This document shows, one piece after another, positions 1 to 4,554 of a DNA stretch of 7,004 nt. The stretch comes from Pseudomonadota bacterium (lineage in GTDB: Bacteria > Pseudomonadota > Gammaproteobacteria > GRL18). Each line of letters opens with the position of its first letter. Position 1 is the stretch's first letter. The notes under the pieces are model-generated. The model did no database searches. It was not told the origin of the DNA and saw only the letters and a program-made list of their open reading frames with translations. The stretch is from positions 1 through 7,004 of the forward strand of contig DAOVUE010000080.1 of the NCBI GenBank assembly GCA_030632745.1. Direction: 5' to 3'. The position numbers were made by a program, and so were the translations under genes.

Positions 1-88
1 GTTTGGAATTCAATAAGCTTTTTGCTCTGACACAATAAGGGCAATACTGAGTAATATAAATAGTAATTTCTGCTTGTGCTTTTGACAT
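1..88 (-). CDS. grxC: Glutaredoxin, GrxC-type (partial, N-terminal 29 codons)
   Basis: Reading the minus strand from ATG at 88 gives an open frame that runs off the left edge. It begins MSKAQAEITIYITQYCPYC, a beta strand followed by the dithiol active site C16-P-Y-C19 typical of class I glutaredoxins, then VRAKSLLNSK as the start of helix 1. An AAGGG ribosome binding site at 96-100 lies 7 bases before the start. Glutaredoxin reduces protein and low-molecular-weight disulfides in the cytosol with glutathione. The start is 16 bases past the stop of the rhodanese gene on the same strand, so the two are probably cotranscribed; the same yibN-grxC pair is known in E. coli and Pseudomonas, usually followed by secB. 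Only about a third of the protein is visible. The assignment to GrxC rather than another CPYC glutaredoxin rests on this context. Confidence 0.9.
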   Translation of the reverse strand, partial: MSKAQAEITIYITQYCPYCVRAKSLLNSK

Positions 89-104
89 TTGATATCCCTT
101 TTGA

Positions 105-524
105 TTATGAACCATGATTCATTGGCAGATTATCCTTTTCCCAGGCCAATATACCACCGCGCAGATTATGTACTTTTTCAAAGCCCTTTTTCTTTAACAT
201 GCCACATGCTCGGCCTGACCGGCTACCTGAGCGGCAGCCTAAAATAACATTTTTTTCTTTATATTTCTTTAGCTCATCAACTCGTGAAGATAAAGCACTC
301 AAAGGAATGTGTACAGAGGCTTTAATATGACCCGAGCTGTATTCTTTATCTTCCCTTACATCAACAATGATACTTCCGGCCTCATGACTCATTAACTGCA
401 CTGTCTGCTGGGGACTAATATCATAACCGGACTTCAAAAATGAATTAATAATCATTCCCAGAAGGAAAAACCAAACTAATATCATAACCCAGTTTATCTC
501 AACAAATTCGTTTAAATGTTCCAT
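105..524 (-). CDS. yibN: Membrane-anchored rhodanese-like sulfurtransferase (YibN-like)
   Basis: The protein has 139 residues from the ATG at 524. A hydrophobic segment at about residues 8-28 (WVMILVWFFLLGMIINSF) anchors the N-terminus in the inner membrane; one rhodanese domain follows (about 38-135). Family features visible are VDVRE (about 54-58), SGHIKASVHIP, the active-site loop CRSGSR with the persulfide-forming Cys at 97, and the closing LRGGILAW. The six-residue loop is intact, which supports real sulfurtransferase activity; the E. coli YibN loop, as I recall it, is altered. A TTG codon at 533 could extend the gene by three codons, but AGGA at 534-537 is 9 bases from the ATG and directly abuts the TTG, so the ATG is preferred. 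Length is close to the ~143 residues of E. coli YibN. It precedes grxC by 16 bases. The sulfur donor and acceptor are unknown. Confidence 0.9.
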   Translation of the reverse strand: MEHLNEFVEINWVMILVWFFLLGMIINSFLKSGYDISPQQTVQLMSHEAGSIIVDVREDKEYSSGHIKASVHIPLSALSSRVDELKKYKEKNVILGCRSGSRSGRACGMLKKKGFEKVHNLRGGILAWEKDNLPMNHGS

Positions 525-721
525 TTTTAACAATCCTGAATATAAATAAGCAGTTTATATCTGCAAAAACACATAAGCATAGCAAAAAAAAGCTTAAGAT
601 GAAAAGCAGAATGACAAATCATAGCTAATTTAAGCGTTTTAATTTCAAAAAGAATACATCATATACATTAAAGGGCGGGGTGTAGAGTAATTAAAAGCCT
701 TATCAGGAAAACTTTAAATTT

Positions 722-770
722 ATTATTTTGAGTTCCTTAAGCAATAAAATTGGCTGAAATTATTTTGAGT
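722..770. repeat. 12-base direct repeat, two copies
   Basis: ATTATTTTGAGT occurs at 722-733 and again at 759-770, 37 bases apart start to start. The second copy forms part of the left arm of the imperfect inverted repeat at 750-831. Both copies are AT-rich, so chance is possible, but the match is exact over 12 bases. Confidence 0.5.
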
Positions 771-831
771 AAAAATAAAATTCTTAAAATAACTTTTGTT
801 CATTATGTATTACTCAAGAGCCTTCAGCCAA
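750..831. repeat. Imperfect inverted repeat with two paired blocks per arm
   Basis: TTGGCTGAA at 750-758 is the exact reverse complement of TTCAGCCAA at 823-831. Inside it, TTGAGTA at 765-771 is the exact reverse complement of TACTCAA at 811-817, with one further A-T pair (772/810). The arms are separated by a 6/5-base unpaired bulge and close on an AT-rich loop of about 37 bases. This could fold as a long bulged hairpin in RNA or be what remains of a small inverted-repeat element. No transposase reading frame or target duplication was seen. Confidence 0.5.
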
Positions 832-868
832 ACTTGAAATTTAGCTACCATCGTTTTGGCACAGGATA

Positions 869-898
869 AGGTAGAGTAAAAAAGCAGCAACTCTACCT
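869..898. repeat. Perfect 9-base-pair hairpin
   Basis: AGGTAGAGT at 869-877 pairs exactly with ACTCTACCT at 890-898 across a 12-base loop that reads as A-rich on plus and T-rich on minus. No T-run follows the stem on either strand, so it is not a standard intrinsic terminator. It could be an mRNA processing or stability hairpin in a transcript from the regulator towards yibN, or part of an unrecognised small RNA. A related GTAGAGTAA string occurs at 682-690. Confidence 0.5.
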
Positions 899-1004
899 AA
901 TAACATAAAATACCAAATAAGATGGTTGGGAAATTTTAAGTTACATTAGAAGAAAGCCATTCACCAAAGTTAAATCTGCCATTCAACTATATTCCTGAAC
1001 TTAC

Positions 1005-1029
1005 TATTCCTGAGCTCTGCAGAGGAATA
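1005..1029 (-). terminator. Weak hairpin just downstream of the ArsR-type gene
   Basis: TATTCCT at 1005-1011 and AGGAATA at 1023-1029 form a 7-base-pair stem around an 11-base loop, which itself contains most of the palindrome CTCTGCAGAG (1015-1024). It begins 18 bases beyond the stop codon of the minus-strand regulator gene, the right place for a 3' end. There is no T-run after it on the minus strand, so it would at best be a weak or factor-assisted terminator. A second copy of TATTCCTGA at 990-998 lies beside it. Confidence 0.3.
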
Positions 1030-1046
1030 AATAGTCATTAGAGCAT

Positions 1047-1406
1047 TTAAGGCTGAATAGTACAGAAAACTTCACGCATCATACCAATTAAGCGTAATGT
1101 TCTGGCATCACCCACACGATAATAAACCCGGTTTGCATCCTTTCGGGAAGCCAGAATACCTTTATCTCTTAAAATAGCGAGATGTTGTGAAATATTACTT
1201 TGTGATGTACCTACTTTCTCAACAATATCCTGAACACTAATTTCTTCAGCACCTAAAGTACATAAAATTTTTAGACGCAGCGGGTGAGACATCGCTTTAA
1301 GCGAGCGGGAGGCTCGATCGATATCTTCATCACGTGACATTAAATCCAGATTCGAATCACAATCATTACGCTCGTTACGATCCTTAAGGTTAAATTGATC
1401 TGCCAT
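1047..1406 (-). CDS. ArsR-family repressor with a SqrR/BigR-like cysteine pair
   Basis: A 119-residue winged helix-turn-helix protein. From the ATG at 1406 the order is: a charged leader of about 30 residues; helix 2 with SHPLRLKILC; the reading head VGTSQSNISQHLAILRDKGIL; the wing ASRKDANRVYYRV; and a C-terminal helix ending MMREVFC. The metal-binding CxC of classical arsenic sensors in helix 3 is absent. Instead Cys49 (helix 2) and Cys115 (last helix) are 66 residues apart, the same spacing as Cys41/Cys107 of SqrR and Cys42/Cys108 of BigR, which sense sulfide-derived persulfides. A third Cys at 16 parallels the non-essential Cys9 of SqrR. These regulators release DNA when the two thiols are linked. 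The ATG at 1451 would add 15 residues but has no ribosome binding site, while GGGAAG lies 8 bases before 1406. Family is certain; sulfur sensing is inferred. Likely targets are itself and perhaps yibN-grxC. Confidence 0.88.
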   Translation of the reverse strand: MADQFNLKDRNERNDCDSNLDLMSRDEDIDRASRSLKAMSHPLRLKILCTLGAEEISVQDIVEKVGTSQSNISQHLAILRDKGILASRKDANRVYYRVGDARTLRLIGMMREVFCTIQP

Positions 1407-1435
1407 ATTCTGTTCTTCCCATTTTCTGTTCTTCC
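1404..1435 (-). repeat. 16-base tandem duplication at the regulator's start codon
   Basis: On the plus strand CATaTTCTGTTCTTCC (1404-1419) is followed directly by CATtTTCTGTTCTTCC (1420-1435), a 15/16 match. Read on the minus strand each unit holds a purine-rich GGAAGAA tract followed by an ATG, so the translation initiation signal itself is doubled. Because 16 is not a multiple of three, the upstream ATG (1422) is out of frame with the regulator. Another ATG at 1437 is in the same frame as 1422, and both end at a TAA at 1390-1392. Confidence 0.75.
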
Positions 1436-1437
1436 AT

Positions 1438-1463
1438 GTGTCTGCAAACATAGTATCTGCAAA
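1438..1463 (-). repeat. 15-base-period direct repeat upstream of the regulator
   Basis: GTGTCTGCAAA at 1438-1448 and GTATCTGCAAA at 1453-1463 match at 10 of 11 bases with a 15-base period. It directly adjoins the 16-base duplication at 1404-1435, so two neighbouring short duplications built the leader of this gene. It could be two half-turn-spaced protein binding sites or slippage products. Confidence 0.5.
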
Positions 1464-1469
1464 TAGTTG

Positions 1470-1499
1470 AGTTATATAACTATAACATTATACTATAAT
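1470..1499. promoter_or_regulatory. Two AT-rich palindromes, candidate operator/promoter of the ArsR-type gene
   Basis: AGTTATATAACT at 1470-1481 is a perfect 12-base palindrome, and ATTATAcTATAAT at 1487-1499 is a perfect palindrome about one central base. The second contains TATAAT on the minus strand (1492-1487), a consensus -10 box facing the regulator, though no good -35 lies 16-18 bases upstream of it. CTATAA recurs at 1480, 1493 and 1511. ArsR-family dimers bind AT-rich imperfect palindromes overlapping their own promoters, so autoregulation here is plausible. The AT bias of the region raises the chance of accidental palindromes. Confidence 0.45.
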
Positions 1500-1564
1500 A
1501 TTACTAATATCTATAAAATTTATTAAATAATTTCAATTCCAGGTCTAATTAGGGATGCCAAAAC

Positions 1565-1593
1565 TTGCAAAAGAGACTATTTAACCCCATAAT
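1565..1593 (+). promoter_or_regulatory. Candidate sigma70 promoter for the gpmI operon
   Basis: TTGCAA at 1565-1570 (4 of 6 to TTGACA) is separated by exactly 17 bases from CATAAT at 1588-1593 (5 of 6 to TATAAT). Transcription would begin near 1600, leaving an untranslated leader of about 74 bases before the gpmI ATG. The palindromes upstream of the ArsR-type gene end about 65 bases to the left of this -35, so the regulator would not obviously block it. Confidence 0.45.
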
Positions 1594-1673
1594 TTATATA
1601 ATTAATCATTACTTGTTCTAATTAAGTTCTTTATTAAAAAGAAATTATAAAGAAGAATACCATCAAAAAAATT

Positions 1674-3242
1674 ATGTCAAAAATGCCAAAACCTCTGGCT
1701 CTGATTATTCTGGATGGCTGGGGCTATTCTGAAGATCCTGAGCACAATGCGATTCTTGAGGCTAAAACGCCAGCCTGGAATAAGATATGGGACAAATACC
1801 CGCATACTCTGATTAAAGCGTCTGGTGCAGAAGTAGGTTTGCCTGCAGGGCAAATGGGTAATTCTGAAGTCGGGCATCTTAATATTGGTTCTGGTCGTGT
1901 TGTTTATCAGGAATACACTCGCGTCAGTCGTGCTGTTCGTACCGGATCATTTTTTACCAACTGTACACTGACAGATGCCGTTGATCAAGCCCTGGAAAAT
2001 AATTCTGCATTACATATCATGGGGCTGCTTTCCCCCGGAGGTGTTCATAGTCACGAGTGTCATATTCATGCTATGGCCAAACTAGCCGCTGAACGCGGCC
2101 TGGATAAAATATACCTGCATGCTTTTCTTGATGGCCGTGATACTGCCCCTAAAAGCGCAGCAGAATCAATAAAAGCTATGCAGAAAGTTTTCGATGAGCT
2201 GGGAAAAGGTCAGTTTGCTACGGTTATTGGCCGTTATTATGCTATGGATCGAGACCATCGCTGGGATCGGATAAAATCAGCCTATGACGCCATTGCTGAC
2301 GGAAAGGGGCTCTTTACTGCCAAATCAGCTATAAAAGCACTGGAACTCGCCTATGAACGGGGCGAGTCAGATGAATTTGTTCAGGCCACCACCATCGTTC
2401 CAAAAGGCAAAAAAGCGCTGCAAATGGAAGACGGTGATGTCATGGTTTTTATGAATTATCGTTCTGATCGGGCACGTCAGATTACACGACCTTTTATTGA
2501 AGATAATTTTGAAGCATTTAAACGCGACCGCCTGTTCAAATTAGGTCAATTTATGAGTCTGACCGAATATTCTTCCAAATTCGATGTTCCAGTGGCTTTC
2601 CCGCCAGAACGATTAACCAATGTTTTTGGTGAATATATTTCAAATCTGGGCTTAAACCAGCTGCGTATCGCCGAAACAGAAAAATATGCTCATGTCACTT
2701 TTTTCTTTAATGGCGGAGAGGAAGAACCCTTTCCTTATGAAGATAGAATTCTGATTAATTCACCCGATGTCGCCACTTATGATCTGCAGCCTCAGATGAA
2801 TGCCCCTGAGTTAACGGAAAAATTAATTGCTGCAGTAAACTCTGAGCAATATGATGTTATCATCTGCAATTTTGCCAATCCGGATATGGTTGGGCACACA
2901 GGCAACGAAGCAGCTACCATACAGGCCATTGAAGCTCTTGATACGTTTATCAAACAAGTCTGCCGTGCAGTCCTTGACATAGGAGGTGAGTTATTACTTA
3001 CTGCCGATCACGGCAATGCAGAGCTTATGCGCAATAAGAAAACCGGCCAGGCTCATACAGCACACACCTGTAATCCAGTACCTTTTGTGTATCTCGGGCG
3101 TGATGCTGTGATGACAGAAACCGGTGCATTATCCGATATTGCACCGACCATGTTATATCTCATGGGGCTTGAAATTCCTTCTCAAATGAATGGGCGTTCC
3201 CTGGTCACTTTAGCTGATGATATTGAAGAACCCGACGAATAA
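1674..3242 (+). CDS. gpmI: 2,3-bisphosphoglycerate-independent phosphoglycerate mutase
   Basis: Cytosolic glycolytic/gluconeogenic enzyme that interconverts 3-phosphoglycerate and 2-phosphoglycerate through a phosphoserine intermediate with two Mn ions. The 522-residue protein is full length (E. coli about 514). Visible catalytic elements are LDGWG with Asp14; MGNSEVGH with nucleophile Ser64; LDGRDT and IGRYYAMDRD of the substrate domain; FMNYRSDRARQ; and the second metal set DMVGH (Asp404, His408), TADHGNAE (Asp445, His446) and TAHTCNP (His464). All known metal ligands and the serine are present. The ATG at 1674 has no close Shine-Dalgarno sequence: the nearest purine tract, AGAAG at 1651-1655, is 18 bases away. 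An in-frame ATG at 1683 is equally placed. The frame ends in an acidic tail (DDIEEPDE) that overlaps the start of envC by 26 bases. It is the first gene of the rightward run and likely sets its basal expression. Confidence 0.98.
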   Translation: MSKMPKPLALIILDGWGYSEDPEHNAILEAKTPAWNKIWDKYPHTLIKASGAEVGLPAGQMGNSEVGHLNIGSGRVVYQEYTRVSRAVRTGSFFTNCTLTDAVDQALENNSALHIMGLLSPGGVHSHECHIHAMAKLAAERGLDKIYLHAFLDGRDTAPKSAAESIKAMQKVFDELGKGQFATVIGRYYAMDRDHRWDRIKSAYDAIADGKGLFTAKSAIKALELAYERGESDEFVQATTIVPKGKKALQMEDGDVMVFMNYRSDRARQITRPFIEDNFEAFKRDRLFKLGQFMSLTEYSSKFDVPVAFPPERLTNVFGEYISNLGLNQLRIAETEKYAHVTFFFNGGEEEPFPYEDRILINSPDVATYDLQPQMNAPELTEKLIAAVNSEQYDVIICNFANPDMVGHTGNEAATIQAIEALDTFIKQVCRAVLDIGGELLLTADHGNAELMRNKKTGQAHTAHTCNPVPFVYLGRDAVMTETGALSDIAPTMLYLMGLEIPSQMNGRSLVTLADDIEEPDE

Positions 3243-4446
3243 AGAGCTTCTTAAGCCTATCTGTGTTAAACAATATCGACTGCTTCTGCTATTGCTTTTA
3301 TTACCCATGCTAATGATTACTCCCGGCTTTTTAGCAGCAGAAGACGCTCCCGGTCATACACTCAAACAAAAAGAGCTCAAACAACTACGAAAAGAAATAA
3401 AAACCTTACAAAAAAATTTAACACAACAGCAAAGTAAAAAATCACAACTGCAGGAAGATATTAAGTTATCTGAACAAGCCATTGCTGATAATGCCCGCCA
3501 GCTATTTATCATACAACAGCAGGCTCAACAGCTAAGCGAAGATTTATCAATCTTGAACGATGCACTATCACAGCAGACAAAAAATCTTGTGATGCAGCAG
3601 CAATTACTCTCCAGCCAGCTGCAAACAAGCTATGCTATTGGACGTCAGGAGTTTCTTAAGTTATTACTCAACCAGCAAAATCCTTCTACAGTCAGTCGAA
3701 TTATGACTTATTATGATTATTTTCATGCTGCACGTCAGAAACAAATTGAACAGGTTAATGACTTATTACAATCTCTTGATCAGGATAGACAGCAGATTAA
3801 CATCACCTCTTCGGAGCTGCGTGAAAAGCAATATCAACTCAAACAGAAACAACAGCAGCTGGACAAACAACAGCAGCAGAGAAATGAGCTGGTTGCAGCA
3901 TTAGACCATGATATTGCCTCTAAAGATAAGCAATTGAGTAACCTGCTGCTCAATGAAAAGAATCTTACCACGCTGATAAAAGAACTTAAGAAAACAATGG
4001 AAGAGATGGCAGCATCTCTGACACAACTGCCGACAAAGACAAAATTCAAAAAACAACGCGGTAAACTTTACTGGCCCGCAACAGGAAAAGTAAAAAACCT
4101 ATTTGGTCGCTGGCGCAGTATCGGCCAGGTAAAATGGCAGGGAATTATTATTAAAAGCCGGGCCGGCACACCTGTTTATTCTATCTCTCACGGTCGAATC
4201 GCCTATTCTGACTGGCTCAGAGGTTATGGTCTGATCACCATCATTGACCATGGTGAGGGTTATATGAGCTTGTACGGGCATAATCAGACACTATTGAAAG
4301 AAGTAGGGGACTGGGTTGAGAATAACGAAATAATAGCAACAGTCGGCAGCAGCGGCGGCCTAAAAAAATCAGGATTGTATTTTGAAGTCCGGTACAATGG
4401 AGAAGCCTCTAATCCCGCCCGCTGGTGCAAAAAAAAGCGTCGTTAG
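3217..4446 (+). CDS. envC: EnvC-like murein hydrolase activator (degenerate LytM domain)
   Basis: A 409-residue exported protein. A basic N-region is followed by a hydrophobic core with eight leucines in a row (22-30) and a probable cleavage after GFLA-A near residue 41. Residues about 48-270 form a long glutamine- and lysine-rich coiled coil, and about 283-405 form a LytM/M23 domain. The zinc site of M23 peptidases is lost: the first H-x3-D region reads WQGIIIKSRAG and the final HxH reads GLYFE, as in E. coli EnvC, although His345 and His355 (SLYGH) remain. It should therefore not cut peptidoglycan but activate the septal amidases AmiA/AmiB under FtsEX control through the coiled coil. Length is close to the 419 residues of E. 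coli EnvC. The ATG at 3217 lies inside gpmI with no clear ribosome binding site; I see no other in-frame start that keeps the signal peptide, so translational coupling to gpmI is likely. Confidence 0.93.
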   Translation: MILKNPTNKELLKPICVKQYRLLLLLLLLPMLMITPGFLAAEDAPGHTLKQKELKQLRKEIKTLQKNLTQQQSKKSQLQEDIKLSEQAIADNARQLFIIQQQAQQLSEDLSILNDALSQQTKNLVMQQQLLSSQLQTSYAIGRQEFLKLLLNQQNPSTVSRIMTYYDYFHAARQKQIEQVNDLLQSLDQDRQQINITSSELREKQYQLKQKQQQLDKQQQQRNELVAALDHDIASKDKQLSNLLLNEKNLTTLIKELKKTMEEMAASLTQLPTKTKFKKQRGKLYWPATGKVKNLFGRWRSIGQVKWQGIIIKSRAGTPVYSISHGRIAYSDWLRGYGLITIIDHGEGYMSLYGHNQTLLKEVGDWVENNEIIATVGSSGGLKKSGLYFEVRYNGEASNPARWCKKKRR

Positions 4447-4503
4447 TCACTCATTTATATCCTGAGGCTAGATAAGCCAATTATTACATGATAGGCTAAT
4501 ACC

Positions 4504-4526
4504 CAAACAACTTGAAAAGTTGATTG
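4504..4526 (+). terminator. Hairpin and short T-run between envC and ctpA
   Basis: CAACTT at 4508-4513 pairs with AAGTTG at 4517-4522 over a 3-base loop; beyond an A-A mismatch the stem continues with CAA (4504-4506) and TTG (4524-4526). A T-rich run (TTTTT at 4528-4532) follows at once. This resembles a weak intrinsic terminator or attenuator that would lower transcription into ctpA, or a degenerate copy of a short interspersed palindrome. The stem is AT-rich, so it is probably leaky. Confidence 0.4.
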
Positions 4527-4544
4527 ATTTTTCTGTCATTTTAT

Positions 4545-4548
4545 GGAG
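4545..4548 (+). promoter_or_regulatory. Ribosome binding site that decides the ctpA start
   Basis: GGAG at 4545-4548 lies 6 bases before the ATG at 4555. The alternative ATG at 4543 overlaps this GGAG, and the bases before it (ttctgtcatttt) have no purine tract, so 4555 is the better start. Confidence 0.55.
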
Positions 4549-4554
4549 CAGTGG

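Larger units (their letters stand above)
525..1046. other. Intergenic region without a convincing gene
   Basis: About 520 AT-rich bases separate the ArsR-type regulator from the rhodanese gene. I read both strands for start codons and found only very short frames; the longest noted is 26 codons on the minus strand (723-803) with no good ribosome binding site. The region does contain structure: a 12-base direct repeat, an imperfect inverted repeat around 750-831, a 9-base-pair hairpin at 869-898 and a 7-base-pair hairpin at 1005-1029, listed separately. The promoter of yibN-grxC must lie here or upstream; I see no close match to consensus boxes just before 524. The spacing and hairpins make one transcript from the regulator through yibN uncertain. 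Confidence 0.6.

Noticed and set aside
723..803. 26-codon minus-strand frame starting MNKSYFKNF in the intergenic gap
   Set aside because: It has no good ribosome binding site, shows no recognisable domain and lies across the inverted and direct repeats; the AT-rich composition makes such a short frame likely by chance.
1407..1451. 15-residue N-terminal extension of the ArsR-type regulator from ATG 1451
   Set aside because: There is no ribosome binding site before 1451, the stretch is built of short tandem duplications, and GGGAAG is well placed for the ATG at 1406.
1407..1673. An exact SqrR-type operator (ATTC, eight bases, GAAT, as I remember it) in the divergent region
   Set aside because: I looked for this pattern before the regulator and yibN and did not find it; the palindromes present are different.
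3834..4049. 71-codon minus-strand frame rich in Cys and Ser opposite envC
   Set aside because: It is the antisense reading of the glutamine-rich coiled coil, whose CAG/CAA codons read as Leu/Cys/Ser on the other strand; there is no start signal.
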